Below, piece after piece: positions 24,992 to 34,649 of a stretch of 64,000 bases of DNA. The number at the start of each line of letters is the position of its first letter. Within the stretch, counting starts at the first letter, position 1. Location of the stretch: the NCBI RefSeq assembly GCF_900119185.1, contig NZ_FPJE01000011.1, forward strand, positions 91,938 through 155,937. The letters are read 5' to 3'. Position numbers and translations under genes: made by a program. This stretch comes from Sinomicrobium oceani (lineage in GTDB: Bacteria; Bacteroidota; Bacteroidia; Flavobacteriales; Flavobacteriaceae). The notes beneath the pieces are model-generated. The model saw nothing but the letters and a program-made list of their open reading frames with translations. It had not been told where the DNA came from and searched no databases.

Positions 24992-26377
24992 TTACTTCCT
25001 TTCCGGATTGGCACGTTCGGGGGTAAGCCGGGGAAGATACGTCCGCCAGGTCACCAGCCGGGTTCGGAGACTGCGTACGATTTCCGGATGCATTTCGGCG
25101 AGGTTTTCCGTTTCTTCGGGATCATTTTCCATATCGTAGAGCTCCGTGGTGTTGGTATGGTAGTCCGTAAGCAGTTTCCATTTTCCGGAACGTATGGCCA
25201 TATCCGGACTCCTGTCGCGTCCGCGGGGATAATGGAAAGCGTAATCGTTTCTGCCGTACTCCCAGTACATGGCTTTACGGCGGGCGGCAGGACGGCCCTT
25301 CCATACCGAGGTCATATCTTCTCCGTCACCACTGTAATTTTCGGGCAGACTTGCCGAAGCTATGGCTGCCAGGGTGGGCAAAAGATCGGTAGCACTGAGC
25401 ACGGATGTACTGTCGGTTACCCCTTCCGGAACATGTCCGGGCCACTTTACGATAAAGGGCATACGGATACCTCCTTCGTACAGCGAAAGCTTGGTTCCGC
25501 GCAACCCTCCCGATCGGCTTCCCCGGAAACTGGGTAAGGGGCCGTTATCGCTGGTAAAAATGATCAGGGTGTTATCGGCTATGCCCAGGCTCCTGATACC
25601 GTCCAGCAAGCGCCCCATCTGCCTGTCGTATTCCTTAAGCACCAGTTTGAATGCTTTTTCCTCTTCGGGATTCATGGGGTATTTGCCGGTCTGCCGACCC
25701 GCTGCTTCCGGCACCCAGGGCGTATGCATATCGTCCGGCCACAAGTTAATAAAACACGGTGTGTCCTTGTTCCTTTCGAGGAAATCCAGGGTCTTGTCTA
25801 CAAAATATGCTGTACGGTCCCATCGTTTTATACTGTCTTTATCCGACCATATCCAATCCGTTGCTGTCAGTAACGGATCGGGGGCGGGACTTTCGTAGGT
25901 ACTCGCATGTTCATCAAAACCATATTGTTCAAAACCGGGTGCGTTCCTGATATCCCGGCCTCCGCCCATATGCCACTTTCCGAAATGTGCGGTCATGTAC
26001 CCGGCTGTTTTCAGCACTTTAGCCATGGAAGGAGCATTTACATTCAGGTAATTGGCCTGCTCCGCCCGGGCGTTACTCCTGCGATCGTTTAAAAAGGTGG
26101 TGAAATTCCACCGTGCCGGAAACATCCCCGTGAGTATCCCGGCGCGGGAAGGACTGCATATCGGGGCTGCACTATAATACCGGGTGTACCTGGTGCCGGC
26201 CTCCGCAAGGCGATCTATATGGGGAGTGGGTACAAAATCTCCTCCGTAACAACCTATATCCCCATATCCCATATCATCCGTAAGAATAAGGATAATATGC
26301 GGGGGATGCTGGGCATAAGTCCAGCCGTTACACAAAAAAAGAAGGAATATCAGGGGAAGTAACCGGTATAAGTTCAT
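24992..26377 (-). CDS. Exported type I sulfatase (S1 family)
   Basis: 461 residues with a signal peptide ending in TYAQ. The metal-binding start is ILILTDDMGYGDIG. The maturation motif is C-S-P-S-R at C74, so the active cysteine would be converted to formylglycine; GKWHMGG and FTSDNGP complete the family signatures. It removes sulfate esters from polysaccharides or related compounds in the periplasm. The formylglycine-making enzyme is not in the window. Monocistronic; no SusCD pair is beside it, so its glycan is unclear. It is close to a GH95 gene, though 5 kb away. Confidence 0.92.
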   Translation of the reverse strand: MNLYRLLPLIFLLFLCNGWTYAQHPPHIILILTDDMGYGDIGCYGGDFVPTPHIDRLAEAGTRYTRYYSAAPICSPSRAGILTGMFPARWNFTTFLNDRRSNARAEQANYLNVNAPSMAKVLKTAGYMTAHFGKWHMGGGRDIRNAPGFEQYGFDEHASTYESPAPDPLLTATDWIWSDKDSIKRWDRTAYFVDKTLDFLERNKDTPCFINLWPDDMHTPWVPEAAGRQTGKYPMNPEEEKAFKLVLKEYDRQMGRLLDGIRSLGIADNTLIIFTSDNGPLPSFRGSRSGGLRGTKLSLYEGGIRMPFIVKWPGHVPEGVTDSTSVLSATDLLPTLAAIASASLPENYSGDGEDMTSVWKGRPAARRKAMYWEYGRNDYAFHYPRGRDRSPDMAIRSGKWKLLTDYHTNTTELYDMENDPEETENLAEMHPEIVRSLRTRLVTWRTYLPRLTPERANPERK

Positions 26378-26512
26378 AGTCGGGCAGGTTCATGTTTTTC
26401 TAAATATAAGAAAAGACCGGGGAAATGATGAACTCCGGGATAAAAAACCTGGAAATAGTCCTGTAGAAATAAACGTATGCCCGGATGATCTGTTCTCCCG
26501 CTATCGCAATGA

Positions 26513-27544
26513 TTAAAAAAAACGATCCTTCAGGTAATAGGATACCTTTACCAATAGAATAAGTGCCGGGACTTCTACCAGCGGACCGATGACCCCGGTA
26601 AACGCCTGTGCCGAATCCAGTCCGAAAACTGCAATGGCTACCGCTATAGCCAGTTCGAAATTGTTTCCTGCCGCCGTAAAGGCCACCGCAGCCGTTTTGT
26701 CATAGGTCGCCCCCATGGCCCTGGTCACAAAAAAACCGATGACAAACATGATCACAAAATAAAGCAGCAACGGCACCGCAATACGCAAAACGTCCGAAGG
26801 GATCTCTATGATCAGTTCGCCCTTGAGCGAGAACATCAGAACAATAGTCAATAAAAGGGCTATCAGGGTCAGGGGAGCTATGGCAGGAATAAATTTTTCA
26901 TCGTACCACGATTCTCCCCTCAACTTTACGAGAATTTCCCGACTCAGTATGCCCAGCAGGAAAGGGACACCCAGGTAGATCGCCACACTTTCTGCAACAG
27001 TGCCCATCGAAACCTGTACTACGGCACCTTCATAACCCAACAGAGGGGGCAACTTCGTCATAAACAGCCAGGCGTAAAAACTGTAGGCAAATACCTGGAA
27101 AATACTGTTCAGGGCCACCAGTCCCGCCCCGTATTCGCTATCGCCGCCTGCCAGGTCGTTCCATACCAGGACCATGGCAATGCACCGGGCCAGGCCGATA
27201 AGGATGAGACCGGCCATATATTCCGGATCATCGCGCAGGAACAACAGGGCCAGTACAAACATCAGTACCGGACCCACCACCCAGTTGAGCAACAGGGAAA
27301 CGGACAATATTCTCGTATTTCTGAATACCCGGGGCAACAGCCTGTACTTTACCTTTGCCAAGGGCGGGTACATCATCAGGATCAGCCCTATGGCTATGGG
27401 AATATTGGTGGTTCCTTCGTTCCAGTGGTTCATCATGTCCGGAAATGCAGGAAAGAAATAGCCCAAACCTATTCCGGTAAGCATCGCCACAAAAATCCAC
27501 AGCGTCAGGTTACGGTTCAGAAAACCCAGTTTTTTTACCGCCAT
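26513..27544 (-). CDS. acr3: Arsenite efflux transporter, ACR3 family
   Basis: 343 residues, ten hydrophobic segments. The family landmarks [16 protein letters not shown] (with the essential cysteine in TM4), [16 protein letters not shown] and [20 protein letters not shown] (TM9) are present. It exports arsenite, and possibly antimonite, across the inner membrane using the proton gradient. It is the last gene of the arsenic operon and overlaps arsC by 10 bases, indicating translational coupling. Confidence 0.95.
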   Translation of the reverse strand: MAVKKLGFLNRNLTLWIFVAMLTGIGLGYFFPAFPDMMNHWNEGTTNIPIAIGLILMMYPPLAKVKYRLLPRVFRNTRILSVSLLLNWVVGPVLMFVLALLFLRDDPEYMAGLILIGLARCIAMVLVWNDLAGGDSEYGAGLVALNSIFQVFAYSFYAWLFMTKLPPLLGYEGAVVQVSMGTVAESVAIYLGVPFLLGILSREILVKLRGESWYDEKFIPAIAPLTLIALLLTIVLMFSLKGELIIEIPSDVLRIAVPLLLYFVIMFVIGFFVTRAMGATYDKTAAVAFTAAGNNFELAIAVAIAVFGLDSAQAFTGVIGPLVEVPALILLVKVSYYLKDRFF

Positions 27545-28158
27545 GATCCCGTAGTTATTTCGGTAAAGACATCATAGAGTTCGGTTGCGATCTGCAGGCT
27601 GCATTCGCGGTATTTTTCAGCTTGTTGCGGACTATCGTCATAGCGCTTGGGATCTTCGAAGGGCATGGAAACACGGAGGTCTGCCCCGGGAATAAAAGGA
27701 CAGTCACTGTCGGCCGCCGAACAGGTCATTACTGCGACAAAGCCGGTTGCGGGATTGAAAGGATGATCCCACCGTTTGGAGAACCCGATAACCGCAGGTT
27801 CGTTTTCGGCATACTTTATACCGTACACCTTGTTTTCTCCTCCGGAAAGCACTTCGATCCGGAAGCCGGACTCCCGCAGTGTCCCGGTCACGGCCGGATA
27901 CAGTGCCGTACTTTCGGTTCCGCCGGAATAGCAGTATAGCCGTTGTATTCCGAAATACGATGCAAGCGCCTGTGCCCAAACCTGGGACAAATGACTCCGG
28001 CGTGAATTGTGGGTACAGATAAATACCATACGGATATCCTCCCCATCCCCGAGCTTCTTTATTATATAGGCGATAAGCGGCTGCAGCAGGGCCTTCCTGC
28101 TTGACGGAATGTTCTGTGGGTCGAGCTCCCTGATCGATGTGGTTAGTGCTTTGTACAT
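27535..28158 (-). CDS. arsC: Arsenate reductase, low-molecular-weight phosphatase type
   Basis: 207 residues. An N-terminal extension of about 40 residues precedes the LMW-phosphatase P-loop C-T-H-N-S-R-R-S (C-x5-R). The later pair [10 protein letters not shown] has the 7-residue Cys spacing of thioredoxin-dependent arsenate reductases (S. aureus ArsC type). It reduces arsenate to arsenite, which the downstream ACR3 exports. Part of the operon DUF6428-arsC-acr3 and probably controlled by ArsR. The N-terminal extension is typical of Bacteroidota versions. Confidence 0.9.
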   Translation of the reverse strand: MYKALTTSIRELDPQNIPSSRKALLQPLIAYIIKKLGDGEDIRMVFICTHNSRRSHLSQVWAQALASYFGIQRLYCYSGGTESTALYPAVTGTLRESGFRIEVLSGGENKVYGIKYAENEPAVIGFSKRWDHPFNPATGFVAVMTCSAADSDCPFIPGADLRVSMPFEDPKRYDDSPQQAEKYRECSLQIATELYDVFTEITTGSWR

Positions 28159-28221
28159 ATCAAAAAATGTGATTAAAAAATACTGTGTATCCCCGATGAT
28201 GGCCTGTTTACGAACGTTACG

Positions 28222-28686
28222 TTATTTCCTGATATCCTGGGAACAACAGGAATCGGAACGGAGTTCGGATAATCGTATCTTTTTCTTTTGTTTCGGGATT
28301 CCACAGGCCTCCTTTGCCAGACAATCGGTATGGGTCGCCGTGAGTAAAAAACGTTCCCCGTCAAAATCCAGTCCGAATTTCTGAATGGTTTGCCCCTGGT
28401 ATTCTACCTCTATCTCCTCATCGTCAAGCCCGAGGGTCTTTGCGGCAAGTGTTATAATACGAAGCAGTTTGTCCGGATGCAACCGGTGATCGTAATCGTT
28501 GGCATTCCACAATTGAAAATTAACAACCTCTTCTTTACGTTCGGTTCCGCCGCAATCTATAAAATGCCGGGTGACCTTACCGATCTCCGTAACGTGAAAA
28601 TGTCCCGGTACCTGTGAACCGTCCGGTAAGCGAAATGCTATGGTTGCCGCATTTTGGAGTATTTCTCGGAGTTGTCTGAGTTTCAT
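28222..28686 (-). CDS. DUF6428 family protein of the arsenic operon
   Basis: 154 residues, cytoplasmic. Conserved start MKLRQLREILQNAATIAFRL, and GHFHVTEIGKVTRHFIDCGG. It ends with a Cys-rich DSCCSQDIRK. DUF6428 proteins are known from Bacteroidota arsenic operons, where they are first or second genes; their activity is unknown. It is the first gene of the operon with arsC and acr3, and an ArsR-operator candidate lies 13 bases upstream of its ATG. The terminal Cys pair might bind arsenite; that is inference. Confidence 0.8.
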   Translation of the reverse strand: MKLRQLREILQNAATIAFRLPDGSQVPGHFHVTEIGKVTRHFIDCGGTERKEEVVNFQLWNANDYDHRLHPDKLLRIITLAAKTLGLDDEEIEVEYQGQTIQKFGLDFDGERFLLTATHTDCLAKEACGIPKQKKKIRLSELRSDSCCSQDIRK

Positions 28687-28698
28687 TTTTTATTATCT

Positions 28699-28714
28699 AT
28701 TGTAATATTACGAT
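28699..28714. promoter_or_regulatory. Candidate ArsR operator of the DUF6428-arsC-acr3 operon
   Basis: ATTGTAATATTACGAT, 13 bases upstream of the DUF6428 start. An almost identical sequence (one difference) occurs at 29081-29096 at the same distance from the arsR start. Shared sequence and spacing make it a strong operator candidate. Confidence 0.7.
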
Positions 28715-28732
28715 TGAATGGTATAAATTTTT

Positions 28733-29068
28733 TTAACAGCATTCCGTACCGGGAGCCTCCCGGTCCAGGAAATCATAAAGCACGGCTTTCATCGCTGTCC
28801 ACTTTTCCGGGTCTATACAATAGCACACCCGCGTTCCTTCTATGGTTCCCCGGATAAGCCCGAGCTGTTTGAGTTCTCTGAGATGCTGTGATATGGTAGG
28901 TTGTGCGAGTCCTATCTCTTCGACAAGATCTCCGCAGACACAGGTCTGTATCTTAAAAAGATGCTCGAGTATGGCCACGCGCGCCGGGTGTCCGAATACT
29001 TTTGCAAACATGGCAATACGATTTTGTCTGTCCGTAAATATTTCGCTTTTGGTTATTCCCATGACCAC
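28733..29068 (-). CDS. arsR: ArsR-family metalloregulator
   Basis: 111 residues, winged-helix repressor. The arsenic-sensing pattern TCVCGDLV sits at the start of the recognition helix region, followed by AQPTISQHLRELKQLGLIRG, the DNA-binding helix. The tail ends in ECC. It should release DNA on binding arsenite and so switch on the operon. Starts at 29068 or 29062 are possible; 29068 keeps the same operator-to-start distance as DUF6428. It is transcribed separately from the DUF6428 gene, with a 46-base gap that holds the second operator. Confidence 0.95.
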   Translation of the reverse strand: MVMGITKSEIFTDRQNRIAMFAKVFGHPARVAILEHLFKIQTCVCGDLVEEIGLAQPTISQHLRELKQLGLIRGTIEGTRVCYCIDPEKWTAMKAVLYDFLDREAPGTECC

Positions 29069-29080
29069 ATCTATTTATTT

Positions 29081-29096
29081 ATTGCAATATTACGAT
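29081..29096. promoter_or_regulatory. Candidate ArsR operator of arsR itself
   Basis: ATTGCAATATTACGAT, 13 bases upstream of the arsR start at 29068. It matches 15 of 16 bases of the site at 28699-28714, suggesting autoregulation. Confidence 0.7.
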
Positions 29097-29277
29097 GATT
29101 AAATATATTGTGCAACCCGGTGGTTTATTTTTTTGATCAAACTTTTCTTTTTTAAATCGCGTTGAGCGGAGAAATTTCCGTTCATTCACGATACGGTTAC
29201 GTTCTTTAACGATCCGGCTACATCCCATATCGCTGTACTCCTGATCTTTGCCCTGTTCAATTTAAAAAACAGATCTT

Positions 29278-30021
29278 ATGAAAAGTATTGAAGGAAAAGT
29301 GGTTGCTATTACCGGGGCCAGCAGTGGTATCGGTGAAGCTACTGCCCGACACCTGGCGAGTCTCGGGGCCAGGGTTGTTCTCGGTGCCCGCCGGGTCGAC
29401 AAACTCAGCGCTGTTACGGAATCGATCACAGCAGAAGGCGGTAAGGCCGTATACCGGAAACTGGATGTGACCGATATCGAAAATGTCCGTGCATTTATAC
29501 AGTTCGCCACGGAGCAATTCGGGGCACCGGATGTGCTGGTCAACAATGCCGGGGTTATGCCCTTATCTATGATCAACAGTTATAAGATAGAGGAATGGCA
29601 CCGCATGATCGATGTGAATATCAAGGGAGTCCTACACGGTATTGCAGCGGCACTTCCCGTATTTGAAAGCCGCAACAGTGGTCAGTTTATCAATATCACC
29701 TCGGTAGCCGATCGTTGGGTAGGGCCGACTTCTACGGTGTACAGCGGCACCAAATTTGCGGTGCGGGCCATATCCGAGGGGTTACGGCAGGAAGTGAGTA
29801 CTACCATCCGGGTTACCCTGGTCGCTCCCGGAGCTACGGAATCGGAACTTGCCGAAAGTATTTCGGACCCGGAACTCAAAAAACTGGCTATCGAAAGATT
29901 CCGTACCGACCTCTTGCCTGCAGCGGCCATAGCAAAAGCGGTAGCATACGCCATGGCCCAGCCTGCGGATGTGGATGTCAACGAGATCGTGGTAAGGCAC
30001 ACGGCACAGAAAAGTTTTTAA
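29278..30021 (+). CDS. Short-chain dehydrogenase/reductase (YdfG-like)
   Basis: 247 residues, classical SDR. TGASSGIGE glycine motif (about 14-22), NNAG (about 90) and the catalytic Ser-Tyr-Lys (NITSVADRWV, YSGTK) are present. The C-terminus ends near VRHTAQKSF. It resembles NADP(H)-dependent hydroxy-acid dehydrogenases of the YdfG/serine-3-dehydrogenase kind. It is the first gene of a three-gene operon; the lipoprotein's ATG directly abuts its TAA. A weak TAnnTTTG-like box GATCTTTG (29243-29250) precedes it. Confidence 0.9.
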   Translation: MKSIEGKVVAITGASSGIGEATARHLASLGARVVLGARRVDKLSAVTESITAEGGKAVYRKLDVTDIENVRAFIQFATEQFGAPDVLVNNAGVMPLSMINSYKIEEWHRMIDVNIKGVLHGIAAALPVFESRNSGQFINITSVADRWVGPTSTVYSGTKFAVRAISEGLRQEVSTTIRVTLVAPGATESELAESISDPELKKLAIERFRTDLLPAAAIAKAVAYAMAQPADVDVNEIVVRHTAQKSF

Positions 30022-30807
30022 ATGTATCCGTACCTGAAACGGCTTCTGAGAACACATCGCTCTGCAATAGCGGCTTTTCTCCTCGGTATGGGAATGCTTC
30101 AGCAGGGTTGCGGCAGCAAACCGTATTCCCCTGCCCCCTGCGGGGTGGCCCTCTCCGGGGATATCGTAGCCCGTCAGTTTGCACAATGGCAACGCGGCAA
30201 AGGAAACTTCTTCGATCTTCTGCACGATGATGTGATATGGACCGTAAGTGGCAGATCACCGGTTTCGGGAACCTATAAGGGTAAAGCATGTTTTATGAAC
30301 CAGGCGGTGGCCCCTGTACTCGGTCAATTCCGCGCTCCCCTGGTTCCGGAACTCATCGGTATTACCACCGACAACAAGTATGTATGGCTACATTTCAAAG
30401 CCCGTGCCACGACGCTATCAGGACGGATTTATGAAAATACGTACTTGTGGAAGCTACAGTTGGAAGCAGGAAAAATTATACGGGGAATTGCTTTTTTAGA
30501 TACGCACGAATTGGTAATTTTAATGAAAGATAATAGGTCAGAAAACAGGACAGGGCCGCAGGGAACCATGGAGGCTACCGGCGAATATCTCGGGATGTGG
30601 GTAACCAAAGACGGTCATATCCGGCACGAACTGTTACCGAATGGCCGTTATGACGAATCCAGGGGAACACGAAAGAGCGCTTACCGGGGACGTTATAAAG
30701 TAACAGGAAACCATATCGATTACCGGGACGATACCGGATTTACGGCTGATGGCGAATTTAAAGACGGTATTTTATACCACGCCGGAATGATCCTCTATAA
30801 AGAATAA
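30022..30807 (+). CDS. Exported SnoaL-like plus Atu4866-like fusion
   Basis: 261 residues. N-terminal hydrophobic segment and LQQGCGS, a weak lipobox. Residues about 45-170 look like a SnoaL-like NTF2 fold (SGDIVARQFAQWQRGKG, DDVIWTVSGRSPVSGTYKG). Residues about 185-261 match the small Atu4866 family almost end to end (YLGMWVTKDGHIRHELLPNG, SAYRGRYKVTG, DYRDDTGFTADGEF, YHAGMILYK). Fusion of the two domains in one exported protein is notable. Substrate unknown. The start abuts the SDR stop, and an AraC regulator follows after 9 bases. Confidence 0.75.
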   Translation: MYPYLKRLLRTHRSAIAAFLLGMGMLQQGCGSKPYSPAPCGVALSGDIVARQFAQWQRGKGNFFDLLHDDVIWTVSGRSPVSGTYKGKACFMNQAVAPVLGQFRAPLVPELIGITTDNKYVWLHFKARATTLSGRIYENTYLWKLQLEAGKIIRGIAFLDTHELVILMKDNRSENRTGPQGTMEATGEYLGMWVTKDGHIRHELLPNGRYDESRGTRKSAYRGRYKVTGNHIDYRDDTGFTADGEFKDGILYHAGMILYKE

Positions 30808-30816
30808 CAATACATT

Positions 30817-31731
30817 ATGGACCACACGTTTCATTTTAATTCGATCGCAGAATTCCATTCGTTCTGTAACCTTCCGCAACCGGAACACCCGTTAATCAGT
30901 CTTATTGATTACAGCAAGGTCAGCTACCCTATAACAGGCGATATCCTCAAATGGGTACAGCAGTTTTATTCCATCGGGTTAAAACGTAATGTCCATCACA
31001 AATTCAATTACGGTCAGCAGCCCTACGATTTCAATTCGGGGGTGCTGACCTTTATCTCACCGGCACAATTTTTAAAGCTGGAAGTCTTTCCGGATGTGGA
31101 AACAGTACCCTCAGGATGGTTGTTGCTTATTCATCCGGATTTTCTGTGGAATACCTCCCTTGCCGGAAAGATCAAATCTTATGACTTCTTCAACTACGCA
31201 GTCAACGAGGCTCTTTTTCTTTCTGAAAAGGAAGAACACATCCTGGAAAATATTCTGGTGAATATACGGACGGAGTATCAATCCCATATAGACCGGTTTA
31301 CACAGGAGCTCATTATTGCACAGCTGGAACTCCTCCTCATTCATTCGGAACGCTTCTACGAACGGCAGTTTATAACCCGGAAAAAATCGGGAGACGAACT
31401 GCTCTTTCGTTTCGAAGAACTCCTTACTGCTTCTTTCCGGACGGAATACCTGGTGGAAAACGGCATTCCTACCGTAGCGCAACTTGCGGAACACATGCAT
31501 ATATCGCCCAATTATCTCGGTACATTGCTGCGATTGCACACGCACCAAAGTACACAGCAGCACATTCACGACAAGCTTATTGCTTATGCCAAGGAACAGT
31601 TGAGTACCACCAGTCTTTCGGTCAGCGAAATTGCCTACCTGCTGGGTTTCGAGCATCCGCAGTCTTTTAGTAAACTCTTTAAAAACAAAACGCAGCAGAC
31701 CCCGGTGGAATTCCGTAAGCACTTTAGCTAA
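30817..31731 (+). CDS. AraC-family transcriptional regulator
   Basis: 304 residues. An N-terminal ligand domain (about 1-190) is followed by two helix-turn-helix units (VAQLAEHMHISPNYLGTLLR and SLSVSEIAYLLGFEHPQSFS). It is paralogous to the regulator at 11516-12448, and both follow SDR genes. It likely controls its own operon; effector unknown. Confidence 0.9.
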   Translation: MDHTFHFNSIAEFHSFCNLPQPEHPLISLIDYSKVSYPITGDILKWVQQFYSIGLKRNVHHKFNYGQQPYDFNSGVLTFISPAQFLKLEVFPDVETVPSGWLLLIHPDFLWNTSLAGKIKSYDFFNYAVNEALFLSEKEEHILENILVNIRTEYQSHIDRFTQELIIAQLELLLIHSERFYERQFITRKKSGDELLFRFEELLTASFRTEYLVENGIPTVAQLAEHMHISPNYLGTLLRLHTHQSTQQHIHDKLIAYAKEQLSTTSLSVSEIAYLLGFEHPQSFSKLFKNKTQQTPVEFRKHFS

Positions 31732-31882
31732 CCGGGCCGCTGATCGCGTTACAGGAACTACCCGGCATCCTTTGCTTTTCCTTTTATACTATAATTTCGA
31801 AGGACATGTATCTGCCGGGGGCGTAAAACACCGCGAGCAAACCGGAGTATTCCGGGGAGTGCCCTACACCCGTTGTCCGCGA

Positions 31883-34348
31883 TTACCTGAGGACAAACCT
31901 GTAGGTTTTGCCCTTTTCGGTAGCTATGTCGTAAAGATAGGTTTTGCGCAATTGCAGCGGTATAATATCGGATGCCCCGGAAATCACAGGGGCCTTGATC
32001 TGCGGAACCCTGAAAAACCCGTTCGGATTATCTCCATTGGCCTTTTTCAGTTGGTTTCCGGATACCTGTTTTATTTCGTTGGGTGTACGTAACCTCAGGT
32101 TTCCTCCCAGGTCCGCTTTTATTTCAACGGCTGTAAGGACTCCGTGCTCCCAGGTCATATCCGAAATAACAAATCCGCCCCTGGTCTTTAATCCGCCTAC
32201 TCTTCCGGTATGCAAGGCGTCCGGAAGGGCCGGAAGCAGATGTACGGAACCGTCCGAGCTTTGCATGAGCATCTCCGTAATTCCGGAAGTACATCCGAAA
32301 TTCCCGTCTATCTGGAAAGGAGGGTGTGCGTCGAACAGGTTGTTATAGGTTCCCCCCCCGCCTTTTACCACCCCGAGCGGGGTTAACTGGTTGCGGATGA
32401 GTTTGTACGCATGGTTGCCGTCCTGCATCTTGGCCCACCAGTTAACTTTCCAGCCCATACTCCACCCGGTAGACACATCGCCACGTTGCAATAATGTATT
32501 TCTGGCAGCCGCAAAAAGCTTCGGATGCTGATATGCGGATATCTGGTTGGAAGGATAAAGTCCGTATAAATGCGAGATATGCCTGTGGTGGTCCTGCGGA
32601 TCATCAATGTCGTCCAGCCATTCCTGTAATTGGTTGTGTTTACCGATATGCATGGGCGGCAGCCTTTTTTTCAGGCTGTCGAGTTTTGTGGCAAAATCCT
32701 TGTCTTTTCCCAGAATTTCAGCGGCCCTGGCCGTAACGCTAAAGACGTCAAAAACGATCTGGTTGTCCATGGTAGAACCTGCGGTAATCGATGCTCCCTG
32801 GTGCTCTTCCGGAGCGTTTTCGGGCGAATTTCCGGGAGCTACGACCAGCCAGTGATGTTCGGGATGTTCCACCAGGAAATCGGCATAAAATTCGGCAGCT
32901 CCTTTCAGAACGGGATATACCGACTTCAGAAAAGCTTCATCTCCGGTATAGAGATAATGCTCCCACAGATGCTGGCTCAGCCACCCTCCTCCACCGTTCC
33001 AGATTCCCCAGAAGGAACCGTCTACCGGACCGGTAATACGCCAGATATCGGTATTATGATGAGCCAGCCAGCCATTGGCCCCATACATGGTTTTTGCGGT
33101 TTCTCTCCCCGTTTCGGAGAGTTCCCTGACCATCTTCAGCAAGGGTTCGTGCATTTCGGAAAGGTTGGTCTTTTCGGCCGGCCAGTAATTCATTTCCGTA
33201 TTGATATTGATCGTGTATTTGCTGTCCCAGGCAGGCTTCATCTGCCCGTTCCAGATCCCCTGAAGGTTGGCAGGCTGTCCGCCCGGCTGGGAAGACGATA
33301 TCAGGAGATACCTTCCAAACTGGTAATAAAGGGTAACGAAAGAAGGATCGTCGGTATTCCTGAAATTTTCCAGTCGCTTATCCGTCGGGAGCTTTTCCGC
33401 ATCGGTAGCGCCAAAATCGAGCGATACCCGGTTAAAGTAGTACTGATAACCGGCAATATGTGCTTTTTTCAGGACGTCATATCGCTTTCCGGAAACCTTG
33501 GCCAGGTAGTTTTGTGCCCGCCGCGACGCATCGCCCCCAAGATCCTTGTAGTTGTTGAAATTGGTTGCTACGGATACCCTGATCACCACCTCATCTGCAT
33601 GGTCTACCACTATATCAGTTCCTTCAACACTCATCGTTCCTCCCGCTGCCTGAAACCCGGCCAGCGCATTGAATACGACCTTGCCTTCCACGCCTTCATG
33701 ATCGCTGGTGGTGGCATGGAGCGAAAGCGTGTTATGCCCTGTTACTTCCAATGACTTTTTGGTGTGCGGTGAAGTCAGCGCAGCCCTGAACGACAACTGC
33801 CCAGGCCGGTCCGCCGAAAGCCGTATCACCATGATGCGGTCGGTCATGGATATAAAAGCCTCGCGGGTGTACGTCACCCCATCCACGGTATAACGCGTCA
33901 TAGCCACCGCTTTTTCGATATCGAGCTCCCGGTAATAACCGGAATAATCCTGATGGCCCGCAAAGGTGAGTTCGAGCTGCCCCACAGGCTGAAACAGCTG
34001 TCCGTGCGACTTCTTACTGATAATCTTTTCGTTGGCAAGGTGCTCCGCTGCTTTGTACTCCCCCGAAAAAATAAGCTGCTGTACTTCATCCAGTACCTCC
34101 CGCGCATCGGGATTATCATTGCGGTTGGGACTACCGCTCCATACGGTATGTTCGTTAAGCTGAAAGATCTCTTTCTCCGGATTGCCGTATACCATAGCAG
34201 CCTGAAAGCCGTTTCCGACAGGCAGGGCATTCTCCCAGACTTCTCCGGATGGGGTATCGTACCACAGCTTTAACCCGGTTTTATCCTGCCCAAATCCGGT
34301 TATTGAATATAATGCAAAAAACAGGGTTAATATAGTATATGTTCTCAC
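31883..34348 (-). CDS. GH95 family alpha-L-fucosidase or galactosidase, exported
   Basis: 821 residues with a signal peptide ending TGFGQ. GH95 landmarks: an N-terminal beta domain with LWYDTPSGEVWENALPVGNG, QLNEHTVWSGSPNRND, then the catalytic (alpha/alpha)6 barrel with YTININTEMNYWPAEKTNL and NNGWLAHHNTDIWRITG-like sequence, and HRHISHLYGLYPS. The family releases terminal fucose or galactose from glycans in the periplasm. It is a single gene, not in a visible polysaccharide utilisation locus. Confidence 0.93.
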   Translation of the reverse strand: MRTYTILTLFFALYSITGFGQDKTGLKLWYDTPSGEVWENALPVGNGFQAAMVYGNPEKEIFQLNEHTVWSGSPNRNDNPDAREVLDEVQQLIFSGEYKAAEHLANEKIISKKSHGQLFQPVGQLELTFAGHQDYSGYYRELDIEKAVAMTRYTVDGVTYTREAFISMTDRIMVIRLSADRPGQLSFRAALTSPHTKKSLEVTGHNTLSLHATTSDHEGVEGKVVFNALAGFQAAGGTMSVEGTDIVVDHADEVVIRVSVATNFNNYKDLGGDASRRAQNYLAKVSGKRYDVLKKAHIAGYQYYFNRVSLDFGATDAEKLPTDKRLENFRNTDDPSFVTLYYQFGRYLLISSSQPGGQPANLQGIWNGQMKPAWDSKYTININTEMNYWPAEKTNLSEMHEPLLKMVRELSETGRETAKTMYGANGWLAHHNTDIWRITGPVDGSFWGIWNGGGGWLSQHLWEHYLYTGDEAFLKSVYPVLKGAAEFYADFLVEHPEHHWLVVAPGNSPENAPEEHQGASITAGSTMDNQIVFDVFSVTARAAEILGKDKDFATKLDSLKKRLPPMHIGKHNQLQEWLDDIDDPQDHHRHISHLYGLYPSNQISAYQHPKLFAAARNTLLQRGDVSTGWSMGWKVNWWAKMQDGNHAYKLIRNQLTPLGVVKGGGGTYNNLFDAHPPFQIDGNFGCTSGITEMLMQSSDGSVHLLPALPDALHTGRVGGLKTRGGFVISDMTWEHGVLTAVEIKADLGGNLRLRTPNEIKQVSGNQLKKANGDNPNGFFRVPQIKAPVISGASDIIPLQLRKTYLYDIATEKGKTYRFVLR

Positions 34349-34649
34349 TTTTTGGTGGTTTTTTTACGATTGATACTGTTTTAAAAACTAAATATAACCA
34401 TGAAAATGTACACAAAAACACTTTAAGATTAAAATATCGGTTGGGAATGTTAAAAATCACGAATCCGTATCGGATATTTATGCAGACATACCATCTTATG
34501 GATTCAGGACAAAATTACAGGCAGGCAGGTTGACAAATAGCATCTTCAAAACCCGGCAAAACCTATTTTTGTATATACGGATTTAACTGCCGCAACAGGA
34601 TGTCAATTCATTTCAGAAAGCTACATTTACATTAAAAAAGTCAGCCCAT
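34349..34649. other. Intergenic region, nothing recognised
   Basis: About 300 AT-rich bases upstream of GH95, which should include its minus-strand promoter. A short open frame at 34339-34533 is not credible as a gene. Confidence 0.4.

Noticed and set aside
32630-33754. 374-residue open frame antisense to the GH95 gene
   Set aside because: It is an out-of-frame shadow of the fucosidase with no protein family features.
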